Positions 8,256 to 15,978 of a stretch of 64,000 nt of DNA are shown piece after piece. Below the pieces are notes generated by a model. That model saw nothing but the letters and a program-made list of their open reading frames with translations. It was not told the origin of the DNA and did no database searches. A program made the position numbers and the translations under genes. Source of the DNA: JANYBV01 sp043763155 (GTDB lineage: Bacteria; Pseudomonadota; Alphaproteobacteria; Rickettsiales; SXRF01); NCBI GenBank assembly GCA_043763155.1, contig JAYULW010000065.1, positions 1 through 64,000 on the forward strand, read 5' to 3'. Position 1 is the stretch's first letter. Every line of letters starts with the position of its first letter.

Positions 8256-9275
8256 ATGCGTATCCTTGGTATTGAGACAAGTTGTGATGAAACCGCCGCG
8301 GCGGTAGTGACGGATACGCGCGCGTTGCTTTCCAACGTGGTGCTGTCGCAGGTGGCGGAGCATTTGCCGTATGGCGGTGTGGTGCCCGAAATTGCGGCGC
8401 GGGCGCATCTGGACCATGTGGAGCATGTGGTGGCGAAGGCCATGGCGGATGCGAAGATGGAGTTTGCAGATCTGGATGCGGTGGCCGTGACCGGCGGGCC
8501 GGGCCTGATTGGCGGGGTGATTGTGGGGGTGATGACGGCCAAGGCGATTGCGTCGGTGCATCACAAGCCGCTGGTTGCGGTGAATCATCTGGAAGGGCAT
8601 GCGCTGACGGTGCGCCTGACGCATGATGTGCCCTTCCCTTTCCTGCTGCTGCTGGTTTCGGGCGGGCATTGCCAGTTTCTTATCGTGCGCGGCGTGGGGC
8701 AGTATGAGCGCCTTGGCGGCACGGTGGACGATGCGCTGGGCGAAGCGTTTGACAAAACCGCGAAGATGCTGGGGATGGATTATCCCGGTGGGCCTGCTGT
8801 TGAAATAGCTGCGCGGGCGGGCAACCCCAAGGCGTATACATTCCCCGTGCCGATGAAGGGGCGCGAAGGGTGTGATTTTTCCTTTTCCGGGCTTAAGACT
8901 GCGGTGCGGTTGAAGGCGCAGGAGATTGGCGCGCTATCGGAAAAGCATATCAATGATATTTGCGCGTCGTTCCAGCATAGCGCGGGCGAGAGCGTGTGTG
9001 ACCGGACGGAGCATGCGATGCAGATTTTCCGTAAGGCATTTCCGGCGGGCGGGCATTTTGTGCTGGCGGGCGGGGTTGCGGCAAACCAGTATTTACGCGG
9101 GCGGCTGGAAAAATTATGCGGGCAGTTTGCACTGCCGCTGGTGGCACCACCCATTGCGCTTTGCACGGATAACGCAGCCATGATCGCATGGGCGGGGTTG
9201 GAGCGGTTCCGGCTGGGGATGGTGGACGGCATGGGGTTTGAGCCGCGCGCGCGCTGGCCGCTGGCTGCGGCTTAG
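8256..9275 (+). CDS. tsaD: tRNA threonylcarbamoyladenosine transferase TsaD
   Basis: TsaD, with TsaB and TsaE, transfers threonylcarbamoyl to A37 of tRNAs that read ANN codons. The 339 residues show the ASKHA ATPase fold start (ILGIETSCDETAAA) and the metal ligands H111 and H115 (NHLEGHAL). They also show the SGGHCQ phosphate loop and DDALGEAFDKTAKMLG. A late GGVAANQYLR segment and a DNAAMIA motif with the third metal ligand complete the pattern. All key residues are present. It ends 4 bases inside the convergent ModA-like gene. Confidence 0.97.
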   Translation: MRILGIETSCDETAAAVVTDTRALLSNVVLSQVAEHLPYGGVVPEIAARAHLDHVEHVVAKAMADAKMEFADLDAVAVTGGPGLIGGVIVGVMTAKAIASVHHKPLVAVNHLEGHALTVRLTHDVPFPFLLLLVSGGHCQFLIVRGVGQYERLGGTVDDALGEAFDKTAKMLGMDYPGGPAVEIAARAGNPKAYTFPVPMKGREGCDFSFSGLKTAVRLKAQEIGALSEKHINDICASFQHSAGESVCDRTEHAMQIFRKAFPAGGHFVLAGGVAANQYLRGRLEKLCGQFALPLVAPPIALCTDNAAMIAWAGLERFRLGMVDGMGFEPRARWPLAAA

Positions 9276-10042
9276 TCGGCGGCGAAGCCATTATCACGCA
9301 GGATTTTGCGGGCGGTTGAGCCTTTCAGGTATTCAATGAATTTGCGGGCTTCGGACATGTTTTCACCGGCGATGGCTACTGCGTAATATTCAATCGGATG
9401 GTGGGAATTTTCGGGCAGCAGGTCAATCACGCGCACGCCGTCGCGGCTGATGGTGCTGGAGTAGAAGAAAATGCCGTAGGCATGTTGCTTCCTCACCATG
9501 TCGAACATCTGGTCAAGGTTTTTGATGTAGAGGGTGTGTTCTTCGAGGTCGCCGGCCACATCCAGCGAGCGTAGCGCTTCCTTGCCGTACACGCCTTCCA
9601 TCAGGGTTTCGGGGTTGCCCATGACGAAGAGTTGTTCGCCTTCCATTTGCTGGATCAGCGGCACAGTGGGGAAGCCGTTCTGGATGCGGGCGGTGATGGG
9701 GCTATCAACAGGGCCGACGAGGGCCATGCGGTTTTTGGCGACGGTAGTTTGCGAGTTTACGTCCAGCAGGCCCTGTGTTTTCAGCTGGTCAATCCAGTTT
9801 TGGCGCGGGGTGATAAGCACGTCGGCGCTGCCGCCTTCGGTGATTTCATGCTCTTGCTCGGTGCTGCTGGTGAATGCGGTGTTGGCCACGGTGGATTGGT
9901 CGCGGGAATAGTTGCGCGCGATTTCGGCGATGGCGGCACCCATGGTGGGGTCGGCAAGCACCGTTACGGAAGGCAACGCATAAGCGGCCCTTGCAAAGCC
10001 AAGGGCGAATACCAGTGCTAGAATACTATTGCGAAGCGGCAT
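9272..10042 (-). CDS. ModA-like periplasmic substrate-binding protein
   Basis: The protein of about 256 residues has a Sec signal peptide (MPLRNSIL, hydrophobic core, cleavage after AYA). A type II periplasmic binding domain resembling molybdate-binding ModA follows (VTVLADPTMGAAIAEIARNY near the start, SADVLITPRQNWIDQL near residue 80, YGIFFYSST late). No modB or modC transporter genes are adjacent, and the last visible hydrophobic helix matches the bilobed fold, not a membrane anchor. It may serve a transporter elsewhere or another anion or metabolite. I chose the ATG at 10042, which gives a proper signal peptide; longer frames add 11 polar residues. The first 17 bases overlap the end of hflX, so it is likely read from the hfq-hflX transcript. 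Confidence 0.7.
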   Translation of the reverse strand: MPLRNSILALVFALGFARAAYALPSVTVLADPTMGAAIAEIARNYSRDQSTVANTAFTSSTEQEHEITEGGSADVLITPRQNWIDQLKTQGLLDVNSQTTVAKNRMALVGPVDSPITARIQNGFPTVPLIQQMEGEQLFVMGNPETLMEGVYGKEALRSLDVAGDLEEHTLYIKNLDQMFDMVRKQHAYGIFFYSSTISRDGVRVIDLLPENSHHPIEYYAVAIAGENMSEARKFIEYLKGSTARKILRDNGFAAD

Positions 10043-11306
10043 GTTGGATTTGCTCGAAACGGCGGATATTATCATCGGAAAGCTGAACCTTCAGATGAAT
10101 ATAATCGCCCTCGACGGTTTGTGCCATCACTTTACCGTGGGCATGGAGCCATGCGAGGTTTTTGCCGTCTTCAAGCCGCAGGGTGAACTCGGCCTTGGTG
10201 TAGAAGCGTTTTTCGATTTCGGCGCTCACGCGGGCGAGGAGTTCGGGGATGCCTTCGCCGGTGACGGCGGAAATCATGAGGTTGCCTTTTTCCTGCAGGC
10301 CTTGCTTTTGCTCCGGCTCAAGGCGGTCAATTTTGTTGAAGACTTCCACCACATTGTCGGCAAGGTGGTTTACGCGCAGGAGGCTTTTCAGCACGTCTTC
10401 CACGTCGTCTTTTTGCGCGCCGGAGTCGGGGTGGGAGATGTCGCGGATGTGCAGCAATATGTCGGCTTCCAGCACTTCTTCCAGTGTGGCGCGGAAGGCG
10501 GCAACGAGCTGGGTGGGAAGGTCGGAGACGAACCCCACGGTGTCGGACAGGATGATTTTGCCGCCACCGGGCATGCTGAGCGAGCGCATGGTGGGGTCAA
10601 GGGTTGCGAAGAGCTTATCCATGGAAAGCACCCCTGCCCCGGTCAGTAAATTGAACAGGGTGGATTTTCCGGCGTTGGTGTAGCCCACGAGGGCGACCAC
10701 GGGATAAGGCGTTTCGCGGCGGACTTTGCGGTGGAGTTCGCGGGTGCGGGTGACCTGCTCCAATTGTTTTTTGAGCTTGGCGATGCGGTCGCGGATGAGG
10801 CGACGGTCAATTTCGATCTGGGATTCGCCGGGGCCGCCTAAGAAGCCGAAGCCGCCGCGCTGGCGCTCCAGATGCGTCCAGCTGCGGACAAGGCGGGATT
10901 TCTGATAATCTAATGCTGCGAGTTCGACCTGCAATTTGCCTTCGTGGGTGCGGGCGCGGGCACCGAAAATCTCTAGAATCAGGGCGGTGCGGTCAATGAC
11001 CTTGCAGTTCCAGCCCTTCTCAAGGTTGCGCTGCTGCACGGGCGTCAGTTCGCTGTTTACGATGGCGAGCGTTGCTTCGGATTCGGCGATGATGGCGGCG
11101 ATTTCTTCGACCTTGCCACTGCCCATCAGGGTTGAGGGGCGGGTTTGGGAAAGGGTGACGATGGCGGTTGCAACCACATTGAGGTCAATGGCGTGGGCGA
11201 GGCCGATGCCTTCTTCGAGGCATGCGTCGGGGTCGCGCGTTTGTTCGGCCGCGTGTTTTTTAAACACCGGGTGCAGAACAAAGACGCGTTGTGCGTTTTG
11301 CGCCAT
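10026..11306 (-). CDS. hflX: GTPase HflX
   Basis: HflX is a ribosome-associated GTPase that splits stalled or heat-damaged 70S ribosomes. The 426-residue product has the N-terminal HflX domain (residues 1-190) with a glycine-rich GGFGFLGGPGESQIEIDRR at 151-169. A coiled-coil linker follows (KKQLEQVTRTRELHRK), then the G domain with GYTNAGKS (208-215), DTVGFV, NKID and a C-terminal extension. It directly follows hfq with 14 bases between, the usual hfq-hflX pair. Confidence 0.96.
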   Translation of the reverse strand: MAQNAQRVFVLHPVFKKHAAEQTRDPDACLEEGIGLAHAIDLNVVATAIVTLSQTRPSTLMGSGKVEEIAAIIAESEATLAIVNSELTPVQQRNLEKGWNCKVIDRTALILEIFGARARTHEGKLQVELAALDYQKSRLVRSWTHLERQRGGFGFLGGPGESQIEIDRRLIRDRIAKLKKQLEQVTRTRELHRKVRRETPYPVVALVGYTNAGKSTLFNLLTGAGVLSMDKLFATLDPTMRSLSMPGGGKIILSDTVGFVSDLPTQLVAAFRATLEEVLEADILLHIRDISHPDSGAQKDDVEDVLKSLLRVNHLADNVVEVFNKIDRLEPEQKQGLQEKGNLMISAVTGEGIPELLARVSAEIEKRFYTKAEFTLRLEDGKNLAWLHAHGKVMAQTVEGDYIHLKVQLSDDNIRRFEQIQHAASQ

Positions 11307-11320
11307 CCTAACTTAGGGAA

Positions 11321-11602
11321 TTATTGCTCGGCAGCAACGGCCACCGGGTACGGGGCATGATCGGTCAGCCCGTCTTCCTCGTGCAGGGTTACGGGTGCGG
11401 AGGGAACCACAGTTGCGATGGTGTGCTTATACACCAGCTGAACCTGAGGGCCGCGGCGCAGCAGCACCGAGAAATTATCGAAGCCGGTGATGTTGCCTTG
11501 CAGCTTCACGCCGTTGGAGAGGAATACCGTTACAGGGATTTTTTTCTTACGCAGGGTATTTAAGAATACATCCTGAATGTTTTGGGATTTTTCGCCGGCC
11601 AT
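11321..11602 (-). CDS. hfq: RNA chaperone Hfq
   Basis: Hfq is a hexameric Sm-like ring that pairs small RNAs with mRNAs. The 93-residue product shows Sm1 (IPVTVFLSNGVKLQGNITGFD, split by family numbering at residues 22-42) and Sm2 (VQLVYKHTIATVVPS). The proximal-face residues Q8-D9-F11 equivalents (NIQDVFLN) and the YKH motif are present. The short acidic tail EEDGLTDHAP resembles those of other Hfqs. An AGGAGG ribosome site at 11612-11607 lies 4 bases upstream of the ATG, which suggests strong translation. It heads the hfq-hflX-ModA-like operon. Confidence 0.98.
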   Translation of the reverse strand: MAGEKSQNIQDVFLNTLRKKKIPVTVFLSNGVKLQGNITGFDNFSVLLRRGPQVQLVYKHTIATVVPSAPVTLHEEDGLTDHAPYPVAVAAEQ

Positions 11603-11650
11603 TTGGCCTCCTTTTTTTCTTATTTTAGGGTCGTTACTGCTTGGATCAGT

Positions 11651-13111
11651 CTATTTAAGGTAGCCCTTTACCTGCTTGCCCGCAACAATTTTTCCCACCG
11701 TCACAAATTCTTCATGATTGTCGTCAATTTCGGCGAGTTTATAGTGGTAATTGACCATCAAACCCGCAGATTGCTTTAACCCTTTGGGGGATGTGTCGCC
11801 CAGCCAGTTCAGCCGCTCGCAGCGTGCGCCGTTGAACAGGTGGAAGCCCGCCACGGGGTCGAGGGGCTTGCCTTTTTTCTTCTCTTCCAACAGGTAATGC
11901 GCGCCGAGGCGCATCAGGATGGGCTTTAGCATCGCTACCGTGTCTTTGCCGTTCACCCAGTCGCCTTCCAGCAGCGAAAAGAGCGCTTCGGCGGCGTTTT
12001 TCTGCTTGGTGGCTTTCTTTAGCGCTGTGCGCTCTTCTTCGGTCAGGATGGCTTCGTCGCCCTTTTGCAGCAGGGGGTCGAGCCACATGCGGAAACCGGG
12101 GATGGGGGAAAGCGTTGCGAAGGTTTTGATATGCTTCATTTCTTCGGTGAGAACGCTTACCACGCGTTTGATAAGGAAATTGCCGAAACTGATGCCTGCG
12201 AGGCCCTTTTGGGCATTGGTAATGGAGTAGAAAATGGCAGAATCGGCCTTTTCTTTGTCGAAAACGGGGGTTTCTTCGTCCAAAAGCGCCTGAATATTGT
12301 CGCTCATGCCCTCAACAAGGGCTACATGGACGAAAATCAGGGGTTCGAGGGGCATTTTATTGTGGAAAAAGGCGAAAACGCGGCGGTCGGCGTCGAGGCG
12401 GTTTTTTAAGTCATCCCACGAACTGACACGGTGGACGGCTTCGTATTCGATGAGCTTTTCCAGCAAGGCTGCGGGGGAGTTCCAGGTGATTTCCTGCATG
12501 TCCAGAAGCCCTACGTCGAACCATGCGGAGAGGATGGATTTGAGGTCGAATTCGAGGCCTTTGAGCTTTGCGTCTTTGCCGATTAAGGGCAGCAGGTCGG
12601 AGCGCAGGTTGATGAGGAATTTGAAGCCGTCGGGCAGTGCGGTAAACTGGCGCAGGATGGTGTTGCGCGGGGTGACCAAGGCTTCGCGCAGGTCAAGCTC
12701 GATCTTCTGGCGGGCGTCGGCGGTGGCGGCCTCGTTGTAGGCTTTGGTGAGGGTAGCCATTTTCTTAGGGTCGAGGTCGAAATCGGTGGCGAGGAGCTTT
12801 AAGAAGCGCAGGCGCCCTGCTTCGTTCAGGTTCAGGTATGTGCGGCCAAGGGCTGCGGTGTGGCTGCGGGCGCTGACCTCGCCGCCGGGGGACTCGAAGC
12901 AGAGCTGCATCTGTTTTTTAAGCAAATCCATGTCTTGCTTGGGTAAAGACGGGTCGAGGTCGGTGCTGCCGATGGCGTGGCGGGCGGTGCCCTTGACCTC
13001 GCGCCAGGTGCGCAGGAGGCTTACCACCGTGCGGCGACGCAAGGATGTGAGCGAGGATTTTCTGGCGGGTGTGGACTCGGCTGGTTCGTTCATGTGTATT
13101 TTTATACTCAT
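11651..13111 (-). CDS. Malonyl-CoA decarboxylase
   Basis: This enzyme decarboxylates malonyl-CoA to acetyl-CoA. The roughly 486-residue protein has the helical N-terminal domain (to about residue 180) and the GNAT-like catalytic domain. Conserved family segments are EPLIFVHVALVEG, GISFGNFLIKRV, FATLSPIPGF (the catalytic Ser region) and the late NGARCERLNWLGDTSPKGL plus GLMVNYHYKL block that carries the catalytic His region. No malonyl-CoA synthetase (matB) or malonate transporter is next to it, so it may remove surplus malonyl-CoA instead of using malonate as food. ATGs at 13111 and 13093 and a TTG at 13129 are possible starts. An AAGGA touches the first ATG, so the start is uncertain. Confidence 0.92.
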   Translation of the reverse strand: MSIKIHMNEPAESTPARKSSLTSLRRRTVVSLLRTWREVKGTARHAIGSTDLDPSLPKQDMDLLKKQMQLCFESPGGEVSARSHTAALGRTYLNLNEAGRLRFLKLLATDFDLDPKKMATLTKAYNEAATADARQKIELDLREALVTPRNTILRQFTALPDGFKFLINLRSDLLPLIGKDAKLKGLEFDLKSILSAWFDVGLLDMQEITWNSPAALLEKLIEYEAVHRVSSWDDLKNRLDADRRVFAFFHNKMPLEPLIFVHVALVEGMSDNIQALLDEETPVFDKEKADSAIFYSITNAQKGLAGISFGNFLIKRVVSVLTEEMKHIKTFATLSPIPGFRMWLDPLLQKGDEAILTEEERTALKKATKQKNAAEALFSLLEGDWVNGKDTVAMLKPILMRLGAHYLLEEKKKGKPLDPVAGFHLFNGARCERLNWLGDTSPKGLKQSAGLMVNYHYKLAEIDDNHEEFVTVGKIVAGKQVKGYLK

Positions 13112-13171
13112 GTCCTTGTATTGCCGCAAGAGTTGTTATATGGCTGTGCAGAATTCGTTTTGGAGCGTTTT

Positions 13172-14380
13172 ATGAGCAATAAAATTAAGAAAGTCGTCCT
13201 CGCCTATTCTGGCGGGTTGGATACGTCCATTATCCTGCGCTGGTTGCGCGAAACCTACGATTGTGAGGTGGTGACGTTCACGGCTGATTTGGGCCAAGGC
13301 GAAGAGCTGGAACCCGCACGCAAAAAAGCCGAGATGATGGGCGTGAAAGAAATTTTCGTGGAAGATTTGCGCGAAGAATTCGTGCGCGATTTCGTGTTCC
13401 CGATGTTCCGCGCCAATACGGTGTATGAAGGCGTTTACCTGCTGGGCACTTCCATTGCACGGCCGCTGATTGCCAAGCGCCAGATTGAAATTGCTATCCA
13501 GACGGGTGCGGATGCGGTGTCGCATGGCGCAACCGGCAAGGGTAATGACCAGGTGCGTTTTGAACTGGGGTATTATGGTTTGAAGCCGGACATTAAAGTC
13601 ATTGCGCCGTGGCGCGAGTGGGATTTGACCAGCCGCACCAAGCTGATCGAATATGCTGAGAAGCACCAGATCCCCATCGCCAAGGATAAGCGCGGTGAAG
13701 CCCCCTACTCTACCGATGCGAATCTTTTGCATATTTCCTATGAAGGTAAGGTGCTGGAAGACCCGTGGGTGGCGCCGCATGAAGACATGTTCACGCGCTC
13801 GGTTGCACCTGAAAAAGCGCCGGATGAGCCGACGTTCATTGAGGTTGAGTTTGAGCGCGGTGACGCAGTTGCGGTGGATGGCAAAAAGATGTCGCCCGCG
13901 ACGTTGCTTACTTACCTGAACAAGGTGGGTGGTGAGAATGGTATTGGCCGCCTTGATCTGGTGGAAAACCGTTATGTGGGTATGAAGAGCCGTGGGATTT
14001 ATGAAACGCCGGGTGGCACCGTGCTGCTGGCGGCGCATCGCGGGATTGAATCGCTGACGCTGGACCGTGGCGCGGGGCATTTGAAAGATGAGCTGATGCC
14101 GCGTTATGCTGAGCTGATTTATAATGGCTACTGGTGGTCGCCGGAGCGTGAAATGTTGCAGGCGCTGATTGATAAGTCACAGGCGAATGTGACGGGTACG
14201 GTGAAGCTGAAGCTGTTCAAGGGTTCTGTTTCCGTGGTTGGGCGCAAGTCGGTGTTCAGCCTTTACAGCGAGAAGCATGTAACGTTTGAAGACGATGCGG
14301 GCGCGTATGACCAGAAAGACGCAGCGGGCTTTATTAAGCTCAATGCGCTTCGTTTGCGGTTACTGAAGAACCGGGGATAA
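13172..14380 (+). CDS. argG: Argininosuccinate synthase
   Basis: ArgG condenses citrulline and aspartate with ATP, the penultimate step to arginine. The 402-residue product begins MSNKIKKVVL and has the PP-loop motif AYSGGLDTS at residues 11-19. It also has the family segments HGATGKGNDQVRFE, EYAEKH and KSRGIYETPGG. The start at 13172 follows a TGGAG ribosome site (13161-13165) by 6 bases and matches the normal family N-terminus. The reading frame stays open upstream, but that extension overlaps the divergent malonyl-CoA decarboxylase gene and has no family match. The EamA transporter gene follows after 3 bases. Confidence 0.97.
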   Translation: MSNKIKKVVLAYSGGLDTSIILRWLRETYDCEVVTFTADLGQGEELEPARKKAEMMGVKEIFVEDLREEFVRDFVFPMFRANTVYEGVYLLGTSIARPLIAKRQIEIAIQTGADAVSHGATGKGNDQVRFELGYYGLKPDIKVIAPWREWDLTSRTKLIEYAEKHQIPIAKDKRGEAPYSTDANLLHISYEGKVLEDPWVAPHEDMFTRSVAPEKAPDEPTFIEVEFERGDAVAVDGKKMSPATLLTYLNKVGGENGIGRLDLVENRYVGMKSRGIYETPGGTVLLAAHRGIESLTLDRGAGHLKDELMPRYAELIYNGYWWSPEREMLQALIDKSQANVTGTVKLKLFKGSVSVVGRKSVFSLYSEKHVTFEDDAGAYDQKDAAGFIKLNALRLRLLKNRG

Positions 14381-14383
14381 TTT

Positions 14384-15241
14384 ATGCCCAATACCCGCAG
14401 GGGCTACCTCGACGCGTTGTGCGTGGTGTTCATCTGGTCGGGTTTTGTGCTGATCTCGCGCATTGGCGGCAAGAGTGCGCTGCTTTCCTATGACGTTGTG
14501 GCGTTGCGGTTTGGCGTGGCTTCTTTGTGCCTGATGCCTTATTGGATTTTGCGCAATAAGGTGAATATCCTCACTCCCAAAATGATTACGCTGGGGCTGA
14601 TTGGCGGCATTGGCTATTGTTTGTTTGTGTATTTTGCATTTCGTAATGCGCCGGCGGCGCATGCGGGTATTTTGCTGCCGGGGCTGATGCCGTTTGAGGC
14701 GACGATTTTTAGCTGGTTGTTGCTGGGTGAGAAGCCTTCGCGGGTGCGGTTGATTGGGCTGGGGGTGATTGCGCTGGGCGTTGTAAGCCTTGCGGTTGAG
14801 AATATGCATAATGGGTTTACGACCGTGGTGGGGGATGCGTCGTTTGTGGCGGCGGGGTGCCTATGGGCGCTGTATGCGATATTGGTGAGGAAATGGGGCG
14901 TGGCACCGTGGGATGCGACGATTGCCTGCGCGGTGGTGAGCGCGATGCTGTATTTGCCGGTGTATTTTTTGTTTTTGCCGAAGGCCATGTCGCTTGCGCC
15001 GTGGGGCACTATTGCGTTGCAGGCGTTTTACCAAGGGTTTTTGGCGATGGTGGTGGGCATGATTTTTTATATGCGGGCCATGAAGGCTTTGGGGCCAACA
15101 CGGGTGGGGCTTTGCATGGCGCTGATACCGGCGCTGGCGGGGGTTGCTGCGGTGCCGCTGCTGGGCGAGCCGCTGAGTGCGCTGGTGGTGCTGGGGCTGG
15201 CTTTGACGCTTACGGGCGCATGGGTTGGGAGCAAGGGATGA
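14384..15241 (+). CDS. EamA/DMT-family transporter
   Basis: The 285-residue protein has ten predicted membrane helices in two repeated EamA halves (about residues 8-135 and 148-282). Each half has the typical pattern of a small charged loop after the second helix and a glycine-rich ninth/tenth segment (LGEKPSRVRLIGLGVIALG and LGEPLSALVVLGLALTLTG). Family members export amino acids and metabolites. Its position directly behind argG could hint at amino-acid export, but that is inference. It overlaps the next gene as ATGA (15238-15241), so the two are coupled. Confidence 0.85.
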   Translation: MPNTRRGYLDALCVVFIWSGFVLISRIGGKSALLSYDVVALRFGVASLCLMPYWILRNKVNILTPKMITLGLIGGIGYCLFVYFAFRNAPAAHAGILLPGLMPFEATIFSWLLLGEKPSRVRLIGLGVIALGVVSLAVENMHNGFTTVVGDASFVAAGCLWALYAILVRKWGVAPWDATIACAVVSAMLYLPVYFLFLPKAMSLAPWGTIALQAFYQGFLAMVVGMIFYMRAMKALGPTRVGLCMALIPALAGVAAVPLLGEPLSALVVLGLALTLTGAWVGSKG

Positions 15242-15978
15242 AAAAACTTTTTTCAGGGCTTTTATGTGTGGCCATTTCCCAGCCGGTTTGGGCGGCGGGG
15301 GTTGCGGGGATTGGCAACGCCACGGTGAATAAGAACCAGCTGACGCTACAGGTGCGCGACGTGTATGGCACGGACGGCGACGGGCGCAACCTTGATAAGC
15401 GCTGGCGGCAACGCGCCATGGCCGATTATGGATTTACCGATGATTTTGCGAGCGGGCTGTATGTGCAGGCCGACCGGCGCGACGACAAAAACGTGGAGCT
15501 GGAGGCGCTGATTTCAGACAGCCGCGTAGAGCTTACGAATGTGAAAGACGACGGGTATTACAGCGGATTCCGGGTGCGCTACACCTACCGCGACGCGGAT
15601 AAGAAACCAGATAATTTGCATGTGCGCGCTATTGCGGGGATTCCGGTGGAGGCATGGGAATTCCGGGTGAACCAGATATTTTATACCGATGTAGGGCCGG
15701 ACTCACGCGCAGGGCTGGGGCTGGATAACCGCGTGCAAATCAGTTACGGCTACCACCCCGACCACCGGGTGGGGCTGGAGAGCTTTCTGGATACCGGGAA
15801 TTTGCGTAGCTATGACGATTACAACCATACCAGCCATGATATGGGCATTGTGTTTACCGGTAAGTTCAGCAAGCGCTGGAGCTATGAGGCGGGGTATGCG
15901 CGGGGCATTACCACCTCGGCGCCAGACCATACGATTAAGCTGTTTATTATTTGTACCTTACCGGATTTGATCGGCTAG
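15238..15978 (+). CDS. Unknown exported protein, probable outer-membrane beta-barrel
   Basis: The 246-residue product has a clear signal peptide (MKKLFSGLLCVAISQPVWAA, cleavage after residue 19 or 20). The remainder is a run of amphipathic beta strands with alternating hydrophobic residues and aromatic girdle residues (YYSGFRVRYTYRD, LDNRVQISYGYHPD, RWSYEAGYARG). That fits a small outer-membrane barrel of 8 to 10 strands. The last 20 residues do not end in the usual C-terminal Phe, so this is not certain. Family not recognised. Its start overlaps the transporter stop, and its 3' end overlaps the convergent 507-residue gene by 4 bases. Confidence 0.7.
   Translation: MKKLFSGLLCVAISQPVWAAGVAGIGNATVNKNQLTLQVRDVYGTDGDGRNLDKRWRQRAMADYGFTDDFASGLYVQADRRDDKNVELEALISDSRVELTNVKDDGYYSGFRVRYTYRDADKKPDNLHVRAIAGIPVEAWEFRVNQIFYTDVGPDSRAGLGLDNRVQISYGYHPDHRVGLESFLDTGNLRSYDDYNHTSHDMGIVFTGKFSKRWSYEAGYARGITTSAPDHTIKLFIICTLPDLIG

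Noticed and set aside
12977..13171. N-terminal extension of argG
   Set aside because: It overlaps the divergent malonyl-CoA decarboxylase gene and has no match to the family. A TGGAG site precedes the ATG at 13172.
13136..14080. A 314-codon open frame opposite argG
   Set aside because: No recognisable motifs; Arg/His-rich shadow of a certain gene.
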